Positions 10,067-19,850 of a DNA stretch of 64,000 nucleotides are shown here, piece by piece. The stretch spans positions 620,001 to 684,000 of the forward strand of contig JAMXSV010000028.1 of NCBI GenBank assembly GCA_027559495.1. The letters run 5' to 3'. Every line of letters starts with the position of its first letter. Within the stretch, counting starts at the first letter, position 1. The notes under the pieces are model-generated. The model saw nothing but the letters and a program-made list of their open reading frames with translations. It did no database searches and was not told where the DNA came from. The DNA is from Aurifilum marmelostoma (Eukaryota; Ascomycota; Sordariomycetes; Diaporthales; Cryphonectriaceae). Made by a program: the position numbers and the translations under genes.

Positions 10067-12248
10067 GTTTGCGGTGTGGAGGAATGATGCCAGGAGAGAG
10101 AGTATCTGTCAACAGACAAAGTGCGACGAAAGCTATCCTGTTTGAGAAAAACAAAGGAACGGGAGCCGGTAAGAACGAGCTGAGACCAATAGTATACACT
10201 ATTAGAACAAATGACGGACGAGAGGCTGTGACAGGGCCTCTCTTTTGGACAGAAGTCGACGAAACGACCGAGTCGACAGAGGACCAAAAAGCCGATGAGC
10301 GAAGGGAGGAGAAGGTAAGTTTTGAGGGAGCGCAGCGGCCAGAAAAGGACCTTAAGAAGCTGAAAGAGGCGCTAGAGGTGATCTGAACGGCGTGTGCTGA
10401 CCTGTCGATTGGGGCTCGGGCTGGGCAAGTGCAGGTAACATGCAGGTTTGTCGAGGACAAAAACCAAGATTCTCCTCTCACAAGGTTGACGAGCCAGTTT
10501 GCAGGGGCAGCAGCAGGAAGGCAAAGGTTGATTAGCTCTCGGCACGGTGCCGTGCAGTGTGTACGTGGCCCCTGTTGTTTGGCAGGTGAAAGGCTGAAGT
10601 AAATTGGGAAACGCGCTAGAACATGGCGGGATACGCCACCGCCCCTGATTTCTTAGTCATATGCTATTAGTGTGACAATACAGCACAGTACAGTTCATGG
10701 TACAGAGAGGTACCTGCTGGGCGCCAGCGCTTTCACACACTTCACGGCGGTGAATTCCTCACGGTCTTCTCGAGCATGGTCATCATCCTCCATCCATTTA
10801 TGTACTGCCCCTGGATGGTTTTCTTGGGCATTTCAGACAGACATGAGTCGTAGATGTGGTCATTCTCTATTGCATTACAGCTATCTACTTGATCAGCGCA
10901 TGCTGCCTACCATAGCGTGTTCGTCGTACTGCTCGGGGTTCAAGCCTCTGCCTAACATGACTCTCGGGCTTCGTAAGTGTTCGTCCAGCAGCAAGTCAGC
11001 GCGGCGTGGGTAAGAATAGGCCACAACAAACCCCGTCCTCCTACTGGACTGAGGCCGTGGTACCTGCTGCCAGCGCATATCTAGCGTGGCGCTCGGCCAC
11101 CGTCGTGTCCCAGCTAGTGGTGGCGACGTGGGCGGCCACCCCCAGGAGCTGTGACTTTGCTTCTGATTCCTAGCGCAGCCATCCTCCACGACGTGCATAC
11201 AGCGTCTGCCAATAGAGTCTATCGCCTGGATAAGATTGAATTACTGGAAGCCTCACTTTTCCTGTTGGCAGTGTAAGACGTGGAACTTGCTAAGGCGTTG
11301 GACGGGTAGGCAATACGACATGAAGGTAAAAATAGGGCGTAGGAGGAATTACTTTTCCGGCCTTGGGATAGGCTTATACTGTGCCACGTGTGGCTGCCCA
11401 ATGGGCCGCACATGAAGTAATCTTACCCTGGAGATGGTCTAGTCACTGCAACTTTGGGGATGCCTTTTGAGCCTAAAGAAGAAGGAAAAAGGTAAAAGAA
11501 AAGAGTAACAAGAAAAACAAGAGACAATATAGATGCCGCAATTTAGCAACAATTCTTCTTTGCCTATTTTTTAGAAATTCTTTTATTTTATCCTTTTGCC
11601 TCTCTTCTTCTTCTTCTTTTCTCCTTCTCCTCTTCTTTTCTTTTTTATTCATCCATCCCCGAGGCTCTAGTCTGTTTCTGATCGTACATTCAGGGTCCTT
11701 CCGACGCTTGTGGAGAAGAGTAGAGGAACCACCGCAACCCCCCTGTTCTGCCAAGTGAGCTTGTGCCACTCACTCCAAACACGTCTCCAAAATTCCAAGT
11801 GCAAGCCTAGAACAAAAGGTCTGGGCCTCAAGATCGTGCCTGTCACAAAGGACCTTGAAAAAGCTGGTCGTTTTATAGACACAACTAACTGCTCGTGCTC
11901 CTCACTTTGCATGGCCTCTCTCCGTCACTAAGCTTGCTTCAACCTCGTCCAGCACCAGGCATAATTTATTCTTTTTCCAATTGTGTGTGTGATTGTGTGT
12001 GTGCTCCTGCAACACCGGTCCACATAGTTCTTTTCTTAGCCGGGACGATTATAGCTGTGCATATTTCCCATTTGCTCTCTCGGGGTAAAGCTCCGTCTTC
12101 TTCTGGCGGCAACCACGTATCCACTGAACAGCTGGCCCTTTGTTGCTGGTGCACATACTCTGTCCCTCCAGAATCAGAACAGGGCCGACTCCCTGCGAGT
12201 TCCCTCAAAGACACCCAACGGTAATCATCGTGGACTGATGATGCGACA
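10067..12248. other. Intergenic, 2.2 kb between divergent genes
   Basis: The interval holds the promoters of the PRA1 gene (-) and the ER J-protein gene (+). Features seen are a purine-rich tract near 11474-11520, a pyrimidine tract near 11580-11650, and (TG)-rich sequence at about 11992-12004 upstream of the J-protein. None of the open frames resembles a known protein. Confidence 0.5.
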
Positions 12249-13730
12249 ATGAAGTTCTCGGTACTCTCTCTCGGCCTGCTAGCCATTCTCAGCCCCCTGA
12301 CGGCTGCTTGGTCCAAGGATGGTAGGCTCGACACTGGACGCTCCTCGCATGGCTGGCCTGCTGCTCTTCTTCTTTTCTAACACTGTACTTCTGCTCCAGA
12401 TCGTGAGATCTTCCGCGTTCGTGACGAGCTCGCCCAGTTCGAAGGACCCGACGTCACCTTCTACGACTTCCTCGGCGTGACCCCCTCCGCCAGCCAGGAC
12501 GACATCAACAAGGCCTACCGCAAGAAGTCCCGCTCGCTCCACCCTGACAAGGTCAAGCAGCAGCTCCGCTCCGAGCGCACTAGGGCGCAGAGGGACTCGA
12601 AGAAGAACCCGAAAGCTGGCGTCCAAGTGGTCAAGGCCCCGACCCAGTCCGAGATCAAGGCCGCCGTCAAGCAAGCCTCCGACCGCCAGGCCCGCCTCTC
12701 CATCGTCGCCAACATTCTGCGCGGTCCGGGCAGGGAGCGATATGACCACTTTATGGCAAACGGTTTCCCCGTGTGGAAGGGCACCGGCTACTACTACAAT
12801 CGCTACCGGCCCGGGCTGGGCACGGTCATGTTCGGTGCGTTCCTTGCCCTGGGCGGCGGTGCTCACTACCTCGCTCTGTACATGGGCTGGAAGCGCCAGC
12901 GGGACTTTGTCGAGAGATACATCAAGTTTGCGCGCCACGCCGCCTGGGGCGACAACCTGGGTATCAACATGCCGGGTCTGGACGCTGGTGCCCCTATAGG
13001 CACTGCGGCCCCGCCCATGCCTGAAGAGGAGCCGAGGGCCATGCCTACAAACCGCCGTATGCGGCGCATGCAGGAGCGTGAGAACAAGAAGGAGAGCAGC
13101 CAGGAGAGGGGTGGCAGCAGTGCCCGCCGTCGGCTGACCGCACGAGCTGCGCAGGGTTCGGGCACTTCGACGCCTGTGCCTGCCGAAGGTGGTCCTCAGG
13201 GTGCCAAGAAGCGCGTCGTTGCGGAAAATGGCAAGATTCTGGTCGTCGACTCGCTGGGTGATGTGTACCTCGAGCAGGAGGACGAGGATGGCAACGTGGA
13301 CCTATTCCTGCTTGACGTGAGTAACATTGTGCATTTCTTCACCATTTTTTCTCAAGTGGTAATTTTGGCTGACTCTGCTCGTCTCTAAAAGCCCAACGAA
13401 ATCGGCAAGCCCACCATTCGTGATACTGCCCTGGTGCGCATGCCTATCTGGTTCTACGGCCTGACTGTCGGTCGTATTCTCAACAAGAAGGATCCCAATG
13501 CAGAGGATGATATCGAGGTCGAGGAAGAGGATATCGTTGCCGCGGATACGGACTCATCAGGCGCAGGCGGCAAGCACACCCCGAGCACGGGCTCCGTGGA
13601 CGATGATTTCGAGCTGCTCGACAAGTCGATGGAGGATGTCTCCGTGACTACTGCCGCCAAGACGACCGGCAGCCAGCCGCAGTCCGGCAAGAACAACAAC
13701 AAGCGCAAGAACAAGGGCAAGAAGAAGTGA
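12249..13730 (+). CDS. ER membrane J-protein (ERJ5-like DnaJ domain protein)
   Basis: J-proteins stimulate Hsp70; members with this layout act on the ER-lumen Hsp70 Kar2/BiP. Three exons (12249-12321, 12400-13316, 13392-13730) join in phases 1 and 0 to give 442 residues. Residues 1-20 are a signal peptide (MKFSVLSLGLLAILSPLTAA). The J domain begins near residue 43 (FYDFLGVTPSASQDDINKAY) and has HPD in SLHPDKV near residue 72. A basic insertion of about 35 residues separates helix III from its end (RERYDHFM). A membrane segment lies near 165-188 (TVMFGAFLALGGGAHYLALY). The C-terminal part is charged and disordered, with a Lys/Asn-rich end. Size, signal peptide and layout fit S. cerevisiae Erj5. 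The last acceptor (AAAAG) is weak but keeps the PNEIGKPTIRDT segment. Confidence 0.9.
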
Positions 13731-14787
13731 GGGCTCTCTTCTGGCCTGGATGTTCCTTTCAAAATGCTCGTCCTAGTTGGGAGGTTTCTCGCGGAGTTCT
13801 TTTCTCACCGTCTGGCTGGCTGGCGGCGTAGGTGGTTCTGATTTATTCTCCTTGTTTTGGGTAAAGCAGATGAGGGTGCCAAAAATGGAAGAGGGATGCA
13901 TGCATGCAGCAAAAGAAAGGAGGCGGGATATACAGACACAAGGCAGACTCGGGAAAAGAGAGGAGATAAGGTCGGAATTGCTGCACTCGGTTTGGATAGA
14001 AGGCTATTTGCATCGTTCACACATAAAAGTTCTCAGCACGAATGGCCACAGATCCCCTTGGTGAATTTCTAGCCTATCCACAGCGGTCTCTTCCTATAAC
14101 TGCTTAGATTCCATACATAGTCGGCTGATGAGTTGTAACCGACCCAAGTATTTGGGGTGGGGCAGACTATCATCAGCATGTGGGTTACTATGTCGTATCT
14201 TATTCATTTACTTCCTTCTTCTTTTTCTCCTTCTTTTCTTTCTTTCTTTCTTTTTTTTTTAAGGAAGGGGGGCGGGGGGACAAGTTAACATTTCCCTTCA
14301 ACAATACGAAAACCTGGCGAAAGAAAATCAGGAACTATTAATGAAAGAGAAACCACATTTTAGGCTCAAGAAAGTAGAGGTATGTTGTATTTTTGAAAAA
14401 AGAAGAAACAAAAACACCAATATCCCTACCCTAACGCCGTTTCCCTTTTCCCTTTCCCAAGGCTATAGGGGAAACTCGTATGATGAACGTGCTATGTATG
14501 CCAATGCCCTAGTCTTCATGCCGTCCGTCTCTTACCCTTCTCTGTGCGCGACAAATTATGTGCAGGTTGAACACCTTGACCGGACCAGATCAACCCCCCC
14601 CCCCCTCCCCAAAACTTGAGATGGTGGCTTCGCTGTAGCGCATGTTGGTCTGGCTATATTTGACATGACACGTTGGGTATCCCGGTCCCTGATTCGTATC
14701 GTTCAACCTCAAAAAGCTCGACATTTCTCGACCAGACGAGACGCATGCTCAAGATGCAGAGAAAGAAAGAGTGTGGTAAGGTCCTTT
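13731..14787. other. Convergent 3' flanks with pyrimidine microsatellite
   Basis: About 1.06 kb between the stops of two convergent genes. It contains a CTTT/T-rich tract at about 14217-14262 and a run of 12 C at 14594-14605. No gene is supported. Confidence 0.5.
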
Positions 14788-15684
14788 TCACAGCATTTCC
14801 TCGTCGTCCCGCCAGCCCCCAACGAAACTGCCGTACTGGTTCTCCATCCACTGCTGCCTCTCCCAGTCCAACATGCCACCGGAAGCCTTATAGACCGGGT
14901 CCAGAGCGGACTTCCTCACAGCAGGATCGTACTCCCGCCGTGCGAGCTCCTCGTAGCCAGACTGCATGTACGGCTCCATATACCCATGGGCGTGGGCGAC
15001 CGGATGCCACCTCGAGTCAGACGACTGCACGCTTGAAGACGGTGAGTTCGACAGGCCTGCGTCGACTACCTCGGTCCCATCCAGGCTCATGGTAACCTCG
15101 GGGGCCGGTATTGGTGCCACGACTGGGTGCTGGCTGTGTGTGGCCTCCTCGTAGCGCAACCGCGCCAGGGTCTCCTCCTGCTCGAGGGAAGTGGCACCAC
15201 TGCACGACACCAAGCCCAGGTGATTGTTGGTGTTATTGCTATTGGTAGGAGGGCAGATGGTCCACAGCTGAACGAGGCGAGTGCGCTGGGAGTCGTCGGC
15301 GTGACGAAACAGTTCAACCTGGGGCAGGGTGAGAGCCGCAGTGTCAACGCCCGCAGAGCGCAGGAGCAATTCTAGGTCGGTAGGGCCGGCAGCGGGTTCG
15401 GAGGCCGAGCGCTGCTGCATCATGGGCTCATCGTCGTCGATAGCGTCAGCGACGGGGGTTGGTGCGATGTGGGCAGAGTGGGTGTAGTGCTGCGAGATGT
15501 AGACGATCCTGTTGGGATCGGCATGCTCGGGAGCGGATGATGGCTGGGGCTGTGGTGGTGCTGCTGCTGCCAAGCTCATGTTCCTGGCGAACAGAGTGGC
15601 CAAATCTTCTTGAACCGCCATCGCAGGCCGCTGTGATTGAGTAGAGGGTGTGGAGTTAAAGAAGAAGGGTGTCGCCTGAGACAT
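14788..15684 (-). CDS. Conserved fungal protein of unknown function
   Basis: Single exon of 298 residues from MSQATPFFF. An upstream in-frame ATG at 15702 would give 304. The sequence TTTGCAG at 15722-15716 looks like a 3' splice site, so a 5' leader intron probably ends just before the start. Residues 20-60 contain MAVQEDLATLFARN and an Ala/Pro/Gln stretch, then DPNRIVYISQHYTHS. The middle has LELLLRSAGVDTAALTLPQVELF and RTRLVQLWTICPP. The C-terminus has SLEQEETLARLRYEEA, GYEELARREYDPAVRKSALDP and GMLDWERQQWMENQYG. I see no membrane segment, signal or enzyme motif. The strongly patterned C-terminal third suggests a protein-binding module. I do not recognise the family beyond its look as a conserved ascomycete protein. 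Confidence 0.75.
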   Translation of the reverse strand: MSQATPFFFNSTPSTQSQRPAMAVQEDLATLFARNMSLAAAAPPQPQPSSAPEHADPNRIVYISQHYTHSAHIAPTPVADAIDDDEPMMQQRSASEPAAGPTDLELLLRSAGVDTAALTLPQVELFRHADDSQRTRLVQLWTICPPTNSNNTNNHLGLVSCSGATSLEQEETLARLRYEEATHSQHPVVAPIPAPEVTMSLDGTEVVDAGLSNSPSSSVQSSDSRWHPVAHAHGYMEPYMQSGYEELARREYDPAVRKSALDPVYKASGGMLDWERQQWMENQYGSFVGGWRDDEEML

Positions 15685-15734
15685 GGCGTCAGTATCGTGC
15701 ATGTGACAAAAAAATCTGCAAATGTCAAGACTCA

Positions 15735-15757
15735 CAGTATCGTGAAATACGATACTG
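15735..15757. repeat. Perfect 9-bp inverted repeat with a third direct copy
   Basis: CAGTATCGT (15735-15743) and ACGATACTG (15749-15757) are perfect inverted arms around a 5-base loop. A third copy of the first arm, extended to CAGTATCGTG, lies at 15690-15699 beside the start codon of the leftward gene. The hairpin would fall in its leader RNA or leader intron. Confidence 0.8.
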
Positions 15758-18133
15758 CACGTCCTGCGTAAGCTGAGCAGGAGGGCAAAGATAATCTGTG
15801 GTGAGTCCTGACAATCTGTTTGTGATCTTTCCCCTTCGCCTCTGTTGCTGTGTTCCTTCTCGCTGATTTCCTCCTTTCGTCCAGTCTTCCTTGACCTCGA
15901 GTCTCGACAAGTGATGCTATACGTAGCGTTGAGCGTATTGTGCGTGTGTGCAAATAGCAGAGCACGGAGTTCTTCTGGTTGGGTATTGCAAATTTTATTT
16001 TGCTATGCTATTTAGGATACTCGAGAGAAAGCTGTGGAAAGAAGGGAAAGAAAACGGAAGTAAAACAAAATTGATGGCCTGGAAACGACCAGCGAAGACG
16101 TTTGTTTCTCGACGGAGTCGATGATGATTCACTCTGGCCGTCTGGTCACCAGGACGGGATCGTGACGTATGGGTTCCGGTCAAGCGCCGGACTGTCAGGG
16201 GCAACGTCGGCAGTAGCGGGTTTACTATTGGGGTAGCGTTCAGAAGGAGACGGAGAGCGTGGGAGGGAGGGAGAGAGGGATGGGGGACAGATGGATTGAT
16301 ATCTGAGGCGAAGAAGCAAGCACTTGTGTGAACGGTCGAGCGGGTTGTCAAGAAAAAAAAGGTTACAAAGGAGGGAGGGAGGATGGGGAAAGGCGCTTAA
16401 GAAAGAAGGGAGATCCCCAAAGTTGTTGCTCTTATATTCTATTTGATATGTGATTTGACATTTGGCGTGATCAGAACGGGAAAGAGGGGGGCTTGAGTAG
16501 TAACTTCCTCCCTTCTAGGATCAAGGGGGCAATGACGTCCGTGGTTTCCCCCCTCCTCGTCCCACACGTGCCATGAGCTGTGGTGATTATTACAGTAAAT
16601 CTGCCTGAACTATCTCCCTTTCCCTCTCTCCCGAGCCTGTCTCTCGCGCAGATCCAACCCAGTCTACCGCCCACCAAACCATGCACGCATCGTGATCACA
16701 GTCCTGAATTGGGTCTCAGGCCTTGGGTCTCGGCCCTGATAGCCTCTGTTGGGCCTCAAAATGACCCACGCCTGAAGTTTCGGGCATGATTCTGGAAGGG
16801 TCATGGTCGAATAGCGACAGGGCCTGAAACGGAGCGCGTGGTACAATCCTCCAATAGCGACGTGCCAGCTGGAGGGGGGGTGGAGGGGCAATACAACAAG
16901 TCAGATCTTGGAGAGGCCGAGTTCTGCCCGTTTCCCCTAAGGCCAGCCAACCCACTCCTCCCTCTAGTGATCACTCAACTCTATAGGTGCGCATTTTGCA
17001 CAAAATATGTCGATCATCCTCGAATTTGACTGAAGGCATGATTCTCGGGAATTGGATGTGTTTTCTGGGAATATGGGATGTCAAGCGCACCCATATCGAG
17101 GCAGGGCGTTTAATGTTTCATCGAGAGAGGCCGCCAGCCCTAGGCCTTCCGCTGACGATGGAGAAGTGCTCAGTACCATGCAGTACTGCTAATGCATACC
17201 GCCCTAGCGCAAATTTCGCATGCAAGTCCTTATACACAGCAGCCACAGCGGCAGGGATGGCCAGGGAGTGCTGGCCCGGCACTTTGGGTCGTCACATGGC
17301 TGGTACTTCTGGTCAGCTATTCTTATCCCGACTTGTTGTGAATGAATGCTTTATTCGGCGTTCATGCTATTTAAATTCAAGAGCAGAATCCATCATGAGT
17401 GTATGACTGAAGATTCTCGCAAGGCATGGTGGACTCTGCCTCAAGCCTAGGGCACATTTTCTTGCATTTTGACAGGATCATAACCGGCGAAGAGGCACAA
17501 ATTAGTATTGCTAAGACATGACATGAACATGAGTAGTATCTTTCTGAAGTCGAGCGTTTATAGTATCATGGCCGCTGCTAACAGTGGCTGACGGTGTCGA
17601 GCCTGTATTAGGAGCTGGACAAAAGGACTCGCTCATCCTCAGCAGACACCACAGAGGAGGGAAATAACTGCTCTACTTGTTTCATTGTAGTGAGATATTC
17701 TAGCGAAAGAGAAAGAAGAATAAAGGAAGGAAACAAGATTGGAAACTTGCAGTGGTAATTGTGTGGCACATTCCCAGGGCGTCAGATTGAAGCACGGACC
17801 ACCGGATCTTAAAAAGGCGTGTTCTAGTACTGCGGTGCTACCCTACCAGACCTACTGAAATTCACCCTATGTGCCTACGTAGTAAGTAGGAGTGGATTGA
17901 CGTCACTGTAGCGCTGGCCTCGAGACACACACATGCTTGCGACGCCTGGTCGGCAGCCATGTTTCGACAACGTCTCCCCACCTCTTCCAGTTGGCAGCCT
18001 CTAGACACAGTAGCCTCCTACTTATAATCTTCAAAACTCTATTCGTCTCTCTCTCTCTCGCGCGCGCGCGCCTCTTACTTCCCTTATTCTTGTACTACTC
18101 GTATCGATATCCTAGAAACCACAGATTCTCAAG
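15758..18133. other. Intergenic, 2.4 kb between divergent genes
   Basis: The region carries the promoters of the gene at 14788-15684 (-) and of the J-protein at 18134 (+). Open frames lack family features and are interrupted in all frames. A dinucleotide tract ends it on the right (18046-18070). Confidence 0.5.
18046..18070. repeat. (TC)7(CG)6 tract just upstream of a start codon
   Basis: A TC repeat at 18046-18059 runs directly into six CG repeats at 18059-18070. It ends 64 bp before the ATG of the J-protein at 18134, so it lies in the core promoter or 5' leader. CG repeats are the strongest Z-DNA formers. Confidence 0.9.
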
Positions 18134-19079
18134 ATGGCGTCCGGTCCACCACCAAATTACTGTATGTCTGCCTGGTCCTGGCCCCCATCTTCCTGCTGCG
18201 TTCCCACCAGACTGATTCCAGACTGACCAACGTCGTTACTCAGATGCCATCCTCGAGATCCAGGAGACAGCAACAACTCAGCAGATCCGAGATGCCTACA
18301 AGCGGTACATCAGCACACCCAAACACAATCATCAATAAGCCCGGAGAGTCATCAGCTAACGTAGTAATCTTCCTGGCAGCGCTGCCCTGAAGACCCACCC
18401 TGATCGTGTCCCTGCGTCCTCTCCCGAGCGCCCTGAGCGCACGCGAAAATTCCAGCTGGTCAACGACGCCTACTTTACCCTGTCTGACACCTCGCGGCGC
18501 AGAGAATACGACAGCCAGCGCAAGTTCTACGGCGGCTCCTCGACCTACCAGGCCGACGCCGGCGGCGACCCCTTCGCGGAGGCCAATACTGGAGCTGGCG
18601 GCGCCGACGCGAACCAGTCCGCCTTCAGCTGGGCGTGGAACTTCTTCCAGCAACAACAGCAGCAGAATGCCGGTGGTCAGCAGCAGCAGACGAGACAAGA
18701 TGCCGAGGAGCAGCAGTTTGGCGACGTCTTCGAGGAGATGCTCAGGGAGCAAGGGATGGCGGATCCGAACGGGACAGCGAATGGCCGGTTCTGGGGGATG
18801 CTCGGTGGAGCGAGCGGGGGCGCGCTGGGGTTCATCATTGCCAATGTTCCTGGTCTGCTGGCGGGTGCTGTGGCTGGCAACAGGCTGGGTGCGATCCGTG
18901 ATGCGAAAGGCAAGAGTGTCTATGCCGTGTTCCAGGTGAGTTGCTGGCGATCGGTCTCATGCCCCGCTGTTGTAAAGGGAGTTGCTGACTTTCTATTGCA
19001 GGAGCTCCCACAGGGCGACAGGGCGAGACTCCTCAGCCAGCTGGCTGCTAGAGTTTTCAGCCATGCCGTTGGCGTTTGA
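18134..19079 (+). CDS. Small J-domain protein with polyQ and glycine-rich hydrophobic segment
   Basis: Four exons (18134-18161, 18244-18304, 18380-18935, 19002-19079) join in phases 1, 2 and 0 to give 240 residues. The first exon is only 28 bases (MASGPPPNY). The J domain spans about residues 8-75: NYYAILEIQETATTQQIRDAY across splice 1, then RAALKTHPDRVP with HPD near residue 36, and LSDTSRRREYDS. A Gln-rich stretch near residues 115-135 is followed by EEQQFGDVFEEML. A Gly/Ala-rich hydrophobic segment (about 167-200, FWGMLGGASGGALGFIIANVPGLLAGAVAGNR) follows and could insert in or lie on a membrane. The end is a short helix (LLSQLAARVF). This layout is common in fungal class C J-proteins; the client and location are not known to me. 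Confidence 0.9.
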
Positions 19080-19850
19080 ATACCTCTCACGATCCGGAAC
19101 AGGAGATGGGAAGATTTTGTTTAGCATGGCGTTTGGGATGAGGACATGTGGAAGGGGGCAGGATCGGCTGGCCCTGATAGTATCTCGGTCCTCGAGCATC
19201 CTCTAAATATACACATCGATATTTGACTTTCATGTTCTATGCAGAGAGATATTTTTATCCCCGTCGGTTGCTTTGCGAATTCGGGGCCTTTTGAGGATGA
19301 TAATCACAAGCAGTCCTGCCGAACTATTGCCCCGTCTTGTCCCTATTTTCCGTTTTACCTTATATCTCTGCGGACTCTCACTACACAAGAGATGCTTCTT
19401 AATCGCAGTTTATCCACGTAGATCTATCTTATCACCAACCTATCATCTCTCTGCATACGCTGCACATTTGCTACATGGCAGAGGCACTCCCAGCGCAGTC
19501 CCCACCTGACCAAACTCCGTGGCACCTCAACACCGATATGACGAAACTAAAGACATACGGACCGTGTATGATTCTTTCTTTCTTCTCCAGATTGAAGTGC
19601 AATGATAGTCTAGTCACGAGGTATTCTTATCGTAGGTGAAAACTGTAGTGTTTCTCTGTTGAGTTAGGGCTCGGGCCGGGCAATTACCGGGATTTGTCAA
19701 CTATACTGTAATACCGAGCACAGTGCTCCTTAGCTAAGATATCACTGATAATCACAACGGTCAGCTTCCTTCCTCTGTCCTCATCCAAGCTCAATTTTTC
19801 TCATGATACACCAGTAAATCGCAGCGCAGGTAGCTTCTGCAGCAAAAATC
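19080..19850. other. Intergenic between tandem plus-strand genes
   Basis: About 0.77 kb: 3' flank of the J-protein and promoter of the transporter. No gene or clear element was seen. Confidence 0.5.

Noticed and set aside
10930..10965. T-arm-like hairpin CGGGG-TTCAAGC-CTCTG
   Set aside because: The stem needs two G-T pairs and there is no A-box or acceptor stem at the right distance.
12279..12938. Open frame of 219 codons antisense to the ER J-protein
   Set aside because: It is the mirror of a GC-rich coding exon with strong third-position bias; the sense protein is clearly real.
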